Source: Pseudomonas cichorii (GTDB lineage: Bacteria; Pseudomonadota; Gammaproteobacteria; Pseudomonadales; Pseudomonadaceae). From it: a stretch of 64,000 bases of DNA. The stretch spans positions 19,582 to 83,581 of the forward strand of contig NZ_RBRE01000089.1 of the NCBI RefSeq assembly GCF_003700275.1, in the 5' to 3' direction. Shown piece after piece: positions 50,061 through 59,895 of this stretch (the first letter of the stretch is position 1; every line of letters begins with the position of its first letter). Position numbers and translations under genes: made by a program. The notes beneath the pieces were generated by a model. It was not told the origin of the DNA and made no database searches. It saw nothing but the letters and a program-made list of their open reading frames with translations.

Positions 50061-50398
50061 GGTGCGCTTCTGACTCCGGAGCTGGAAAAGGCTTCCAGTG
50101 TCCCCCAAAGCGGGCTTGATAAACACCGGCTGTTTGTAGTGCTTTGGCCCGCAGATGCCGACCGGCAATTTAGAGTATTTGGTTCTTGAAGCGGGCATTG
50201 CTTATTTGAAAGCGAACACCCTGAAAACCCGCAACCAAGCTCCTGTCACTGTTTCAGCCCGACGACACCTTTTTGGATGCAATAAAGCCATCACACCACT
50301 CGTCCAGATAGCATTCATCATAATTTGTTACTGATGGTTTTTTTCTAGACTGCTTAAACAATACAGAAACACTCGCCATCAAAGGCATGGAGGCGATC
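50061..50398. other. 338-base divergent intergenic region fpr/LuxR-like
   Basis: It carries the fpr promoter on the minus strand and that of the HTH gene on the plus strand. The half next to the HTH gene (about 50260-50350) is AT-rich. A loose -35/-10 pair, TTGTTA (50325-50330) and TAGACT (50346-50351), has only a 15-base spacer. No gene is seen. Confidence 0.35.
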
Positions 50399-50632
50399 AT
50401 GGGATCCATGGAACTCAACTCATCATCCCCATCGCAAGCAAAAAATCTTACCCAACGGGAAATCGAAATCCTCAAATGGTCCGCAGAAGGCAAAACAGCA
50501 GGCGACATTGCAATCATCCTGAGCCTGAAAGAACGCACCATTCATTTTCATATCGCCAGTGCGATCCAGAAAATGGGCGTTTGCAACAAGACCGCCGCAG
50601 CCGTACAGGCGGCCTTGAGCGGAATGTTCTGA
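50399..50632 (+). CDS. LuxR/NarL-type HTH-only regulator
   Basis: A 77-residue protein that is almost only a GerE/LuxR helix-turn-helix domain (LTQREIEILKWSAEGKTAGD, then LSLKERTIHFHIASAIQKMG). It has no receiver or acyl-homoserine-lactone-binding domain. I prefer ATG at 50399 with GGAGG five bases upstream; ATGs at 50387 and 50408 are in frame. It may bind DNA as a small dimer or interfere with full-length LuxR-type proteins (inference). Its target is unknown. Confidence 0.85.
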   Translation: MGSMELNSSSPSQAKNLTQREIEILKWSAEGKTAGDIAIILSLKERTIHFHIASAIQKMGVCNKTAAAVQAALSGMF

Positions 50633-50760
50633 AACGGCCAGCCATCAACCAACTTCAAAGGTGCCAAACAGCAAAAAGCACGTAAACTTGCCAATCTCAG
50701 CGAGCCCATCCGATTCCGGGCTCGCATGACATACGTCGATTGCCCAGAGTTTTCCTGCCC

Positions 50761-51885
50761 ATGCCCCTGCTGACCAGTCCTTTCGCTCAACTTGACCTCA
50801 TTCGCCAACCCGAACAGCAAGATGAACCGTTGCAGGCATTCGACGCGGCTGATGAATATTTACTCAACCATGTAGCCGAAATCGGCCTGACACTGCAGAG
50901 CAAGGTACTGGTCCTCAACGACAGCTTCGGTGCACTGGCCGCCAGCCTGGCGCAGCACGCAGCGGTAGTCAGCAGTGGCGATTCGTACCTGGCAGCCCAG
51001 GCTCTGGAAAAGAACCTCGCCCGCAATGGCATGGCCTATGACGCCGTGCCGCTGATCCCCGCCAGCGAAGCACTGACCGGACCTTTCGACTGGGTGCTGA
51101 TTCGGGTGCCCAAGACCATGGCCCTGCTGGAAGAACAGCTCATTCGCCTGCAAGGCCAGTTGGCGCCGGGTGCCCGGGTTGTCGCGGCAGCGATGGTCAA
51201 GCATCTGCCGCGCTCGGCGGGTGAACTGCTGGAGGAATACGTCGGGCCGGTGCAGGCATCACTGGCAGTGAAGAAGGCCCGCCTGCTGTTCGCCATCCCG
51301 GAATCCAGGCCGCACCTCACTTCGCCCTACCCGACCCGCTATCAGCTAGACCAGCCGGCCATCGAACTGCTCAACCACGCCAACGTGTTCTGTCGCGACG
51401 GGCTGGATATCGGCACCCGCGCCTTTCTGCCCTACCTGCCCAAAAACCTCGGTTCAGCCAGGGTTGCCGACCTGGGTTGCGGCAACGGTGTACTGGCCAT
51501 CGCCAGCGCCCTCGATAATCCGCAGGCTCAATACACACTGGTGGATGAATCGTTCATGGCCGTCCAGTCGGCGGCAGAGAACTGGCGAGCGACGCTGGGC
51601 GAGCGAGAAGTGCTGATCCGCGCAGCCGATGGCCTGGCCAGCCAGGACCCCGATTCGCTGGATGTGGTGCTGTGCAACCCGCCCTTCCACCAACAGCAGG
51701 TGGTGGGTGATTTCCTGGCATGGCGCATGTTCCTGCAGGCGCGGGCCTCTCTGGTGGTCGGTGGCGCGCTGTATATCGTCGGCAATCGCCACCTGGGCTA
51801 TCACAGCAAACTGGCGCGACTGTTCCGCGGCGTGGAACAGGTCGCCGCTACACCCAAGTTCGTGATCCTCAAGGCGCGCAAATAA
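50761..51885 (+). CDS. rlmG: RlmG, 23S rRNA m2G1835 methyltransferase
   Basis: A 374-residue enzyme that methylates guanosine 1835 (E. coli numbering) of 23S rRNA. It has a degenerate N-terminal domain and a C-terminal methyltransferase with the SAM motif ADLGCGNGVLA and catalytic NPPF (VVLCNPPFHQQ). The ATG at 50761 gives family length; an in-frame TTG at 50741 is not used. Confidence 0.94.
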   Translation: MPLLTSPFAQLDLIRQPEQQDEPLQAFDAADEYLLNHVAEIGLTLQSKVLVLNDSFGALAASLAQHAAVVSSGDSYLAAQALEKNLARNGMAYDAVPLIPASEALTGPFDWVLIRVPKTMALLEEQLIRLQGQLAPGARVVAAAMVKHLPRSAGELLEEYVGPVQASLAVKKARLLFAIPESRPHLTSPYPTRYQLDQPAIELLNHANVFCRDGLDIGTRAFLPYLPKNLGSARVADLGCGNGVLAIASALDNPQAQYTLVDESFMAVQSAAENWRATLGEREVLIRAADGLASQDPDSLDVVLCNPPFHQQQVVGDFLAWRMFLQARASLVVGGALYIVGNRHLGYHSKLARLFRGVEQVAATPKFVILKARK

Positions 51886-51891
51886 ACGCCC

Positions 51892-51918
51892 AAAAAAAGA
51901 CCCTCCGCAAGGAGGGTC
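51892..51918 (-). terminator. terminator of the cio operon
   Basis: Stem GACCCTCC/GGAGGGTC with loop GCAA. The run of seven A at 51892-51898 becomes a T run on the minus strand, so it ends the cioA-cioB-DUF2474 transcript. It may also slow rlmG read-through. Confidence 0.85.
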
Positions 51919-51966
51919 GTGAAGCCGTGTCCATACAACACGGGATGGGAATTCAGTGCAGGGCAA

Positions 51967-52134
51967 TCAGTGGGTCGTGAGCCCTGCCGCATTCATGAAC
52001 ATGCGCATCAGGCTGGCCACGATGAACAGCGCAAACACACTGCCTGCCCAGATACCCGCCAGCCAGGCCAGTCGCTGCCAGAGCGGCTTACTCATTGCCG
52101 GATCCTTGTCATGCATGGAATCTTTGCCAGACAT
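51967..52134 (-). CDS. DUF2474-family small membrane protein of the cio operon
   Basis: A 55-residue protein translated from the minus strand (starts MSGKDSMHDKDPAMSKPLW). AGGAG lies seven bases before its ATG. One transmembrane helix (about residues 23-43) is followed by a short tail ending AAGLTTH. The pattern WQRLAWLAGIWAGSV is the DUF2474 family, found after cyanide-insensitive bd oxidase genes. It may be a small third subunit, like CydX of the E. coli enzyme (inference). It lies 16 bases after cioB. Confidence 0.85.
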   Translation of the reverse strand: MSGKDSMHDKDPAMSKPLWQRLAWLAGIWAGSVFALFIVASLMRMFMNAAGLTTH

Positions 52135-52150
52135 CGCCAATCTCCTCTGA

Positions 52151-53158
52151 TCAGTGATAACCGTCTTCAGCGGTCACCTTGCCGCGGAACACGTAATAGC
52201 TCCAGAAGGTGTACCCGAGAATGAACGGGATGATGAACAGCGTACCCACCAGCATGAACCCCTGACTCTGAGGCGGTGCGGCTGCTTCCCAGATGGAAAT
52301 CGACGGCGGCACGATATTCGGCCACAGGCTTATACCCAGCCCGCTGTAGCCGAGAAAGATCAGCAACAGGGTCAGCAGGAACGGTGTGTAATGCGCGTTG
52401 CGGGCCACGGCCTTGAACAGCCCGTACATGGTGACCAGCACCAGGATCGGCACCGGCATGAACCAGAACAGGTTGGGCAGGCTGAACCAGCGCTCGGCGA
52501 TGTTGGTGTGGGCCAGCGGTGTCCAGATGCTGACAATGCCAATCACTGCCAGCGTCACCAGAGCCAGGGGGCGCGCCAGATCATGCATTGCCTTCTGCAA
52601 TGGCCCTTCGGTCTTCATGATCAGCCAGGTACAACCCAGCAGCGCATAAGCAACGATCAAGGCCAGGCCGCAGAACATCGGAAACGGTGCCAGCCAGTCC
52701 AGCGAGCCACCGGCAAACTGACGATTGACGACCGGCAGGCCTTCGATGAAAGCCCCCAGCGCCACGCCCTGAAAGAAGGTCGCGACCAGTGAGCCGCCGA
52801 TGAAAGCCTTGTCCCACAAGTGACGCTTGGCCTCGGAAGCCTTGAAGCGGAACTCGAAGGCCACACCGCGAAAGATCAGCCCCATCAGCATGAACATCAG
52901 CGGCAGATACAGGGCCGACAGCACCACCGCATAAGCCATGGGAAAGGCACCGAACAGCGCTGCGCCGCCCAGTACCAGCCAGGTTTCGTTACCGTCCCAT
53001 ACAGGCGCAACGGTATTCATCATCACGTCGCGGTCGGAACTGTCCTTCATGAACGGGAAAAGAATCCCGATACCCAGGTCAAAACCATCCATCACCACGT
53101 ACATCATGATGCCGAAGATGATGATGACCGCCCAGATCAGTGGAAGATCGATGCCCAT
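52151..53158 (-). CDS. cioB: CioB, cytochrome bd-type ubiquinol oxidase subunit II
   Basis: A 335-residue membrane protein with about eight or nine hydrophobic segments, beginning MGIDLPLIWAVIIIFGIMMY and holding VMDGFDLGIG, the hallmark of CydB/CioB. With CioA it reduces oxygen using ubiquinol. Its start lies three bases after the cioA stop. Confidence 0.95.
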   Translation of the reverse strand: MGIDLPLIWAVIIIFGIMMYVVMDGFDLGIGILFPFMKDSSDRDVMMNTVAPVWDGNETWLVLGGAALFGAFPMAYAVVLSALYLPLMFMLMGLIFRGVAFEFRFKASEAKRHLWDKAFIGGSLVATFFQGVALGAFIEGLPVVNRQFAGGSLDWLAPFPMFCGLALIVAYALLGCTWLIMKTEGPLQKAMHDLARPLALVTLAVIGIVSIWTPLAHTNIAERWFSLPNLFWFMPVPILVLVTMYGLFKAVARNAHYTPFLLTLLLIFLGYSGLGISLWPNIVPPSISIWEAAAPPQSQGFMLVGTLFIIPFILGYTFWSYYVFRGKVTAEDGYH

Positions 53159-53161
53159 GAC

Positions 53162-54601
53162 TCAGTTCCCCTTGCTCAGGCTGTCGAGGTTGTCGCCATC
53201 TTCGGAGCCTTCTTCGGCAGCGGAGAGCGGACGGGCTGGCGTGCGTTTCTGACCGGGACCGCCTGTCGGCGTATGTTCGACGTGCTTCTTCGGCCCTTTG
53301 CGGACCAGTCGCAACATGTAACCCAGACCGGCACCGAACAGCAGGAAGTAGACGACCACGAACAGCACCAGAGTGATGCTCATTTGCGCGACGCTGTGCC
53401 CGGACGATGCATCCGCCGTGCGCATCAGGCCATAGACGACCCAGGGCTGACGGCCGATTTCGGTGGTGAACCAGCCCGCCAGGATTGCGATCAGGCCGGA
53501 CGGCCCCATCCACAACGCGAGATAGAGGAAAGGACGCGAGGTATAAAGAGCATCACGCTTGCGCAGCCAGAGGCTCCACAGACCGGTAAAGATCATCAGG
53601 AAACCCAGGCCGACCATGATCCGGAACGACCAGAACACGATGGTCGAATTCGGCCGGTCCTCGGGCTTGAACTCCTTGAGCGCCGGGACCTGTTGATCCA
53701 GGCTGTGGGTCAGGATCAGGCTGCCCAGGTACGGAATTTCAACCGCATATTTGGTGCGTTCTTCCTTCATGTCGGGCCAGCCGAACAGGATCAGCGGCGT
53801 AGGCTCATCGCCAACATTTTCCCAGTGGCCTTCGATGGCGGCGATTTTCGCCGGTTGGTGCTTGAGCGTGTTCAGGCCATGGAAGTCACCGACCACCGCC
53901 TGCAGCGGTGCTACCAGCAGGGCCATCCACATCGCCATCGACAGCATGGTGCGGATCTGCGGCGTATCGCGACCGCGCAGCAAGTGCCAGGCCGCCGACG
54001 AACCTACGAAAAATGCAGTGGCCACGAAGGCAGCAATCGACATGTGCGCCAGGCGGTACGGGAAGGACGGGTTGAAGACCACCGCGAACCAGTCGGTCGG
54101 AATCACCCGCCCGTCGATGATTTCAAAGCCTTGCGGCGTCTGCATCCAGCTGTTGGACGACAGAATCCAGAAGGTCGAGATCAGGGTGCCGACGGCAACC
54201 ATGACCGTCGCAAAAAAGTGCAGCTTGCGGCCGACACGGTTCCAGCCGAACAGCATCACACCGAGAAAGCCTGCTTCGAGGAAGAAGGCCGTCAGGACCT
54301 CATAAGTCAGCAGCGGCCCGGTCACTGCACCGGCAAAGTCCGAGAAGCGGCTCCAGTTGGTGCCGAACTGATACGCCATGACCAGTCCGGAAACCACACC
54401 CATACCGAAGTTGACGGCAAAGATCTTCGACCAGAAATGATAAAGATCGCGGTAAATGTCGTTGTTGGTCTTCAGCCACAAACCTTCGAGCACCGCCAGA
54501 TAACTTGCCAGACCAATGGTGATGGCAGGAAACAGGATGTGGAACGAGATCGTGAATGCGAACTGGATGCGGGCAAGATCTAGTGCCTCCAAACCAAACA
54601 T
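53162..54601 (-). CDS. cioA: CioA, cyanide-insensitive bd oxidase subunit I
   Basis: A 479-residue heme-binding subunit with about nine hydrophobic segments (QFAFTISFHILFPAITIG at the N-terminus, histidine heme ligands in the early helices). At 479 residues it is shorter than E. coli CydA, consistent with the short Q-loop of the CIO class. The enzyme gives respiration under cyanide, low oxygen or copper stress. No ANR box (TTGAT-N4-ATCAA) was found upstream by eye. Confidence 0.93.
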   Translation of the reverse strand: MFGLEALDLARIQFAFTISFHILFPAITIGLASYLAVLEGLWLKTNNDIYRDLYHFWSKIFAVNFGMGVVSGLVMAYQFGTNWSRFSDFAGAVTGPLLTYEVLTAFFLEAGFLGVMLFGWNRVGRKLHFFATVMVAVGTLISTFWILSSNSWMQTPQGFEIIDGRVIPTDWFAVVFNPSFPYRLAHMSIAAFVATAFFVGSSAAWHLLRGRDTPQIRTMLSMAMWMALLVAPLQAVVGDFHGLNTLKHQPAKIAAIEGHWENVGDEPTPLILFGWPDMKEERTKYAVEIPYLGSLILTHSLDQQVPALKEFKPEDRPNSTIVFWSFRIMVGLGFLMIFTGLWSLWLRKRDALYTSRPFLYLALWMGPSGLIAILAGWFTTEIGRQPWVVYGLMRTADASSGHSVAQMSITLVLFVVVYFLLFGAGLGYMLRLVRKGPKKHVEHTPTGGPGQKRTPARPLSAAEEGSEDGDNLDSLSKGN

Positions 54602-54869
54602 GATTCTTCCTCTATTCAGGTGATACCGGCTAACGGCATGGAGCCATCAGCGATTGCCCCCACGGTCATGGAGTCTGGTGCATCGGAAGACTTCTAATGA
54701 GTATCTCGACGCTGGTTTCATGCTTTCGGTTCACACTTCATGCAGGGGCGCAATGATGCAGGTCAACCGACGCTGAAAGAGTAGTCCCATTCGGGGCTGT
54801 GGGTTACGTGGTCGGTTGCCGCGTGACAAGTTGCCTCACCCGTCTGCAGGCCGTGTGCAGAGGGCTGAG

Positions 54870-54892
54870 CGGGAGCCCATTCATTCGCGAAA
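54870..54892. repeat. REP-like single unit
   Basis: GGGAGCCCATTCATTCGCGA, an isolated unit in the inverted orientation. Confidence 0.6.
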
Positions 54893-54932
54893 AAGCCACT
54901 ACATTCACCATGCAGCCACAACCTCACGCTGC

Positions 54933-54941
54933 TGGTATGAT
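54933..54941 (+). promoter_or_regulatory. extended -10 promoter of the permease gene
   Basis: TGGTATGAT, a TGn-TATAAT type element. The -35 region 17 bases upstream (CAGCCA) is poor, as is common with extended -10 promoters. Confidence 0.45.
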
Positions 54942-55050
54942 GCGCGGCTTTTTCCGACCCGCAAAAAACCGCAGGCTGCTGTGTCAGGCTGTGCTTTGCT
55001 TTTGGGGGTCAAGTCATTCACGACGCAGGCCGCGTTACGGAGAGCCAGAC

Positions 55051-56346
55051 ATGCTGGAAAGGCTGTTTCAACTCAAGGCACACAACACCAATGTGAGGAC
55101 CGAGATTCTCGCGGGCGTCACGACCTTCCTGGCCATGGCTTACATCCTGTTCGTCAACCCGAGCATCCTGGGCGAAACCGGCATGGACAAGGGCGCGCTG
55201 TTCGTCGCGACCTGTCTGGCAGCCGCCATCGGCTCGGCCGTAATGGGCCTGATCGCCAACTACCCGATTGCCCTGGCACCGGGCATGGGCCTGAATGCCT
55301 TTTTCACCTACACCGTGGTCCTGCACATGGGCCATACCTGGCAGGTTGCACTGGGTGCAGTGTTCATTTCGGCAGTGATGTTCTTCCTGCTGTCGCTGTT
55401 CCGGATCCGCGAATGGATCATCAACAGCATTCCCCTGCCCCTGCGCTCGGCGATTGCCGCCGGTATCGGCCTGTTCCTGGCTCTGATCGCCCTGCATAAC
55501 GCCGGTATCGTGGTCAGTAACCCGGCCACCATGATCGGCATGGGCGACCTGAAACAACCGGCTCCGGTTCTCGCGACCCTGGGTTTCTTCCTGATCGTTG
55601 CTCTGGACAAGCTCAAGGTGCGCGGCGCGGTCCTGATCGGCATCCTGACTGTCACGCTGGTTTCCATCGGGCTGGGCTTCACGCCATTCGGCGGCGTGGT
55701 GTCGATGCCGCCGTCGCTGGCCCCGACCTTCCTGCAACTGGACATCATGGGCGCACTGGACGTTGGTCTGGTGAGCATCATCTTCGCCTTCCTGTTCGTG
55801 GATATCTTCGATAACTCCGGCACACTGATCGGCGTCGCCAAACGCGCCGGGCTGATGGGCAAGGACGGGCACATGCCGAAAATGGGCCGTGCGCTGATCG
55901 CCGACAGTACGGCGGCCATGGCAGGTTCGCTGCTGGGCACCTCGACCACCACCAGCTACATCGAATCCGCAGCCGGCGTCAGCGCCGGTGGCCGTACCGG
56001 CCTGACGGCCATCGTGGTTGCCGTGCTGTTCATGCTGGCGTTGTTCTTCGCGCCACTGGCCAGCAGCGTGCCAGCCTTCGCCACGGCGCCGGCGCTGCTG
56101 TTCGTTGCAGTGCTGATGGCTTCGGGCATGGCTGAAATCGACTGGGACGACATCACCGTCGCTGCACCGGTCGTGATCACCGCGCTGGCCATGCCGTTCA
56201 CTTACTCCATTGCCAACGGCATCGCCTTTGGCTTCATTTCCTGGACAGCAATCAAACTGTTTTCGGGACGCGGGCGCGAGCTGAATTCGGCGCTGGTGAT
56301 CCTGTCGATTCTGTTCGTGATCAAGCTGGGCTGGTTCAACGCATGA
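55051..56346 (+). CDS. NCS2-family purine permease (AzgA-like)
   Basis: A 431-residue membrane protein with about 13 hydrophobic segments. The N-terminus [20 protein letters not shown] and the motif [11 protein letters not shown] are those of the AzgA group (adenine, guanine or hypoxanthine with protons). The ATG at 55051 follows ACGGAG. It overlaps trmA by four bases (ATGA), so translation is coupled. Substrate choice within the group is not readable from the sequence. Confidence 0.9.
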   Translation: MLERLFQLKAHNTNVRTEILAGVTTFLAMAYILFVNPSILGETGMDKGALFVATCLAAAIGSAVMGLIANYPIALAPGMGLNAFFTYTVVLHMGHTWQVALGAVFISAVMFFLLSLFRIREWIINSIPLPLRSAIAAGIGLFLALIALHNAGIVVSNPATMIGMGDLKQPAPVLATLGFFLIVALDKLKVRGAVLIGILTVTLVSIGLGFTPFGGVVSMPPSLAPTFLQLDIMGALDVGLVSIIFAFLFVDIFDNSGTLIGVAKRAGLMGKDGHMPKMGRALIADSTAAMAGSLLGTSTTTSYIESAAGVSAGGRTGLTAIVVAVLFMLALFFAPLASSVPAFATAPALLFVAVLMASGMAEIDWDDITVAAPVVITALAMPFTYSIANGIAFGFISWTAIKLFSGRGRELNSALVILSILFVIKLGWFNA

Positions 56347-57428
56347 GTATCCCTTTCGATCCCGCGAGCTACGACCGTCAGCTCGAAGAAAAAGCCGTCC
56401 GGTTGCGTGAGCTGCTGGCCCCTTTCGATGCGCCCGAGCCGCAGATATTCGACTCGCCCCGCGAGCATTACCGCCTGCGCGCCGAGTTTCGCCTATGGCG
56501 CGAAGACCAGAAGCGCTATTACGCGATGTTCGCGCCCGGCGACAACAAGACGCCGATCCTGCTCGACGGCCTGCCTATCGCCAGCGAACGCATCAATGCG
56601 CTGATGCCGGTGCTGCGCGAGCGCTGGGAAGCCAGCCCGACCCTGAATCACAAGCTGTTCCAGGTCGACTTCCTGACCACCCTGGCCGGCGACGCCATGA
56701 TTACCATGTGCTATCACCGACCTCTGGACGATGCCTGGCAGCTTGAAGCCCAGGCACTGGCGGCCGAACTGGACGTCAGCCTGATCGGCCGTTCCAAAGG
56801 CCAGCGTCTGGTCATCGGTCGCGACTACGTGACCGAAGAGCTGGAAGTCGCCGGCCGCACCTTCAGCTATCGCCAGCCCGAAGGCGCGTTCACCCAGCCC
56901 AACGGCACCGTGAACCAGAAAATGCTCAACTGGGCCTATGACGCCCTGGGCGAACGCAACGACGACTTGCTGGAGCTGTATTGCGGCAACGGCAACTTCA
57001 CCCTGCCGCTGGCCACCCGCGTACGCAAGGTGCTGGCGACCGAGATCAGCAAGACTTCGGTCAACGCCGCGCTGAGCAACCTGGATGACAACGCGGTGGA
57101 TAACGTCACACTGGTGCGCCTCTCCGCCGAAGAGCTGACCCAGGCGCTGAACGAGGTTCGCCCCTTCCGTCGCCTCCAGGGCGTGGAGCTGAAGAGTTAC
57201 GAGTTCGGCAGTGTGTTCGTCGACCCGCCACGTGCAGGAATGGACCCGGACACCTGCGAGCTGACCCGTCGCTTCGAGCGCATTCTGTATATCTCCTGCA
57301 ACCCGGAAACCCTGGCCGCCAACATCGCCCAGTTGCACGACACCCACCGTGTCGAACGCTGCGCCCTGTTCGACCAGTTCCCCTATACACACCACATGGA
57401 ATCCGGGGTTCTGCTGGTCAGGCGCTGA
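56343..57428 (+). CDS. trmA: TrmA, tRNA (uracil-54-C5)-methyltransferase
   Basis: A 361-residue enzyme that makes T54 in tRNA. It has the SAM site [13 protein letters not shown], the catalytic segment VDPPRAGMD and the nucleophile motif [12 protein letters not shown], whose Cys attacks C6 of uracil. It lacks the Fe-S cysteines of RumA-type enzymes. Its start overlaps the end of the permease gene. Confidence 0.96.
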   Translation: MSIPFDPASYDRQLEEKAVRLRELLAPFDAPEPQIFDSPREHYRLRAEFRLWREDQKRYYAMFAPGDNKTPILLDGLPIASERINALMPVLRERWEASPTLNHKLFQVDFLTTLAGDAMITMCYHRPLDDAWQLEAQALAAELDVSLIGRSKGQRLVIGRDYVTEELEVAGRTFSYRQPEGAFTQPNGTVNQKMLNWAYDALGERNDDLLELYCGNGNFTLPLATRVRKVLATEISKTSVNAALSNLDDNAVDNVTLVRLSAEELTQALNEVRPFRRLQGVELKSYEFGSVFVDPPRAGMDPDTCELTRRFERILYISCNPETLAANIAQLHDTHRVERCALFDQFPYTHHMESGVLLVRR

Positions 57429-57438
57429 TCGACCTGCC

Positions 57439-57493
57439 CTTCGCGAATGTATGGGCTCCTGCCGCCGGTGTAGGTACCCATTCATTCGCGAAA
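57439..57493. repeat. REP-like inverted repeat (trmA/MFS)
   Basis: CTTCGCGAATGTATGGGCTCC and, in inverted orientation, GGTACCCATTCATTCGCGAA, about 15 bases apart. Confidence 0.72.
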
Positions 57494-57626
57494 ATCCACT
57501 CACCCTGTAAATCCGGTTCCACAGCGCATATTTCCCCAGCAAACCTGTCAGTTATTTCATGTGTGGCAATCCATGCGCTAAGGTATAACGCCACCCGCAT
57601 GTTCGCCGCTTCGATGGATATCTGTC

Positions 57627-58916
57627 TTGAGTTCTGAATCCCCCGCATCGTCAATCAGGCTGACCCGAGAGCCAGGCTTCGTCAATTTCATCCTCGCACG
57701 ACTGCTGGCAGTGTTCGCCATGCAGATCCAGGCCGTAGTCGTGGCCTGGCAGGTCTATGACATGACCCGCGAGCCCATGGCGCTGGCCTATGTCGGCCTT
57801 GCACAGTTCATCCCCATGTTGCTGCTGCTCATGCCCGCCGGGGATCTGATCGACCGCTACAACCGCAAGCTGATCCTGAGCATCAGTTGGGCAGTACAGG
57901 CGTTGTGCGGGCTGATTCTCTTGCTGTTTTCGCTGTTCAACCTGCAAGACCTGCGTCTGATCTACGGCGCGCTCATGCTTTATGGCTGTGCCCGGGCATT
58001 CACCGGACCTGCGCTGCAAAGCCTGCTACCGCAGATCGTGCCGCGTGAAAAGCTCGCTTCGGCCATCGCCACCAACAGCGTCATCATGCGCTGCTCCACG
58101 GTGGCCGGGCCGCTGATCGGTGGCGGCCTGTATGCGCTGGGCGGTGCCGAGCTGACCTATTCGACCTGCGTGGCTTCATTTCTCATCGGCATTCTGTGCC
58201 TGAGTCGCGTCGCAACCCCTTTTGCCGGCAAGCCGGTGGATCTGGGTGACGGCGCCTGGCAGCGCTTCACTGCCGGCATCGCCTTCATTCGCTCGCGACC
58301 GATCATTCTGGGCACCATTTCCCTGGACCTGTTCGCGGTATTGCTCGGTGGCGTAGTGGCGCTATTGCCGATCTATGCCCACGAGGTCCTGCATCTCGGG
58401 CCCCAAGGCCTTGGAGTGCTGCGCGCGTCAATGAGCCTTGGCGAACTGGCGACCGGCGTCTACCTGAGCATACGACCCATGGATCGCAATGTCGGCATGA
58501 CCATGTTCCTCGCCGTGGGTGTCTTCGGTGTGGCGAATCTGGTGTTTGCCCTGTCGACCCTGTTCTGGCTGTCCTGTATTGCCCTGCTGATTGCCGGCGC
58601 GGCCGATATGGTCAGCGTCTATATTCGTTCAGCGCTGGTGCAGTTCTCGACGCCGGATGCCATGCGCGGGCGGGTCAATGCCGTCAACATGCTGTTCATT
58701 GGCTCGTCCAACGAACTGGGTGAATTCCGGGCCGGCACCAGCGCATCGCTGATCGGCGCGATTCCCGCAGCGATCATGGGCGGCATGTGTACGCTGGGAG
58801 TGGTTGGCGCCTGGATGGTCGGCTTCAAGAGCTTGCGGCAGGTCAATCGCTTTGCCGATGCCTCGCCGCCCGAAGTCGAGAACGAGCAACAGGCAAAATC
58901 TCGTCAGACAGTGTGA
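57627..58916 (+). CDS. MFS transporter, EntS-like
   Basis: A 429-residue protein with about 12 hydrophobic segments. The region AGDLIDRYNRKLILSISW is the MFS loop 2-3 motif. The overall pattern resembles the group of exporters related to EntS (TMR/MFS_3). Start TTG at 57627; the ribosome binding site is weak. A -10-like TATAAC is at 57584. Substrate unknown. Confidence 0.83.
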   Translation: MSSESPASSIRLTREPGFVNFILARLLAVFAMQIQAVVVAWQVYDMTREPMALAYVGLAQFIPMLLLLMPAGDLIDRYNRKLILSISWAVQALCGLILLLFSLFNLQDLRLIYGALMLYGCARAFTGPALQSLLPQIVPREKLASAIATNSVIMRCSTVAGPLIGGGLYALGGAELTYSTCVASFLIGILCLSRVATPFAGKPVDLGDGAWQRFTAGIAFIRSRPIILGTISLDLFAVLLGGVVALLPIYAHEVLHLGPQGLGVLRASMSLGELATGVYLSIRPMDRNVGMTMFLAVGVFGVANLVFALSTLFWLSCIALLIAGAADMVSVYIRSALVQFSTPDAMRGRVNAVNMLFIGSSNELGEFRAGTSASLIGAIPAAIMGGMCTLGVVGAWMVGFKSLRQVNRFADASPPEVENEQQAKSRQTV

Positions 58917-59006
58917 CAGCGCGTGAATCCATACAAATGGACCGCCGGACTGGCGCACTGCTGTATCACCAACAACACTCTCTAGAGTTCAGCGGAGGGT
59001 TGCGCA

Positions 59007-59891
59007 ATGCTGTGGAAAAAAGGCCGACGCAGCGACAACGTAGTCGATGCCCGCGATGGCAGTAGCGGCGGTGGCGGTATGCGCATCGGCGGCAAGGGCC
59101 TCAGCCTGGGCGGCATAGTGATTATCGTCGCCTTCGGTTTGTTGACGGGCCAGGACCCGATGCAGATTCTGGGGCAGCTCACCGGGGAAATGACCCGGCA
59201 AAGCCCTCAGGTCAGCCAGCAAACCCGTCAGGCGCCGCCCGCCAACGATCAACAGGCCGAGTTCGTGCGCAGCGTGCTGGGCGATACCGAAGACACCTGG
59301 CGGGCGGTCTTTGCCCAGAACGGTCGCCAATACAAAGACCCGGTTCTGGTTCTGTTCCGTGGTCAGGTAAACTCCGCCTGCGGTTTTGCGACGTCCGCGA
59401 CAGGCCCCTTCTATTGCCCGGCCGATCAGCAGGTCTATCTGGACCTGGAGTTTTTCCGCGAGATGTCCCAGCGCTTCTCGGCTGCCGGTGATTTCGCCCA
59501 GGCTTACGTGATTGCCCATGAAGTCGGCCATCACGTGCAGACCCTGCTGGGCATCTCCGCCAAGGTCCAGGCCGCTCGCCAGAGCGGTCAGCGCATGGAA
59601 GGCAACAACGGCTTGCTGGTCCGTCAGGAATTGCAGGCTGACTGTCTTGCGGGGGTTTGGGCCTACAACGCACAAAAGCGTTTGAACTGGCTTGAACCGG
59701 GTGATATTGAAGAGGCACTGAATGCGGCAAACGCCATTGGCGACGATCGCTTGCAGCAGCAAAGCCGTGGCCGGGTTGTCCCGGACTCATTCACCCATGG
59801 AACGTCCGCCCAGCGAGTACGCTGGTTCAAGACCGGCTTTGCCCAAGGCCAAATCAACCAATGCGATACATTCGCCGCCAAGAGTCTCTGA
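59007..59891 (+). CDS. YpfJ-type neutral zinc metallopeptidase
   Basis: A 294-residue protein (KPN_02809 family) with a glycine-rich N-terminus, one transmembrane helix (about residues 30-50) and the zinc motif HEVGHH at 171-176. The C-terminal ELQADCLAGVWAYNAQ supplies the third zinc ligand region. Probably anchored in the inner membrane with the catalytic domain in the periplasm. Its substrate is unknown. Confidence 0.88.
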   Translation: MLWKKGRRSDNVVDARDGSSGGGGMRIGGKGLSLGGIVIIVAFGLLTGQDPMQILGQLTGEMTRQSPQVSQQTRQAPPANDQQAEFVRSVLGDTEDTWRAVFAQNGRQYKDPVLVLFRGQVNSACGFATSATGPFYCPADQQVYLDLEFFREMSQRFSAAGDFAQAYVIAHEVGHHVQTLLGISAKVQAARQSGQRMEGNNGLLVRQELQADCLAGVWAYNAQKRLNWLEPGDIEEALNAANAIGDDRLQQQSRGRVVPDSFTHGTSAQRVRWFKTGFAQGQINQCDTFAAKSL

Positions 59892-59895
59892 ACAC

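Larger units (their letters stand above)
54602..55050. other. 449-base divergent intergenic region cioA/purine permease
   Basis: It holds a single REP-like unit at 54870-54892 and a plus-strand extended -10 (TGGTATGAT at 54933-54941). No open frame with a ribosome binding site is seen. The leader from the predicted start site (about 54948) to 55051 is about 100 bases and contains a purine-rich stretch, but I cannot assign a riboswitch. Confidence 0.45.

Noticed and set aside
52820-54583. 587-codon plus-strand open frame
   Set aside because: Antisense to cioA and cioB, low-complexity composition.
54602-54780. ANR box upstream of cioA
   Set aside because: No TTGAT-N4-ATCAA or close match was found.
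54948-55050. Purine riboswitch before the permease
   Set aside because: No conserved purine aptamer core was recognised by eye; left as an open question.
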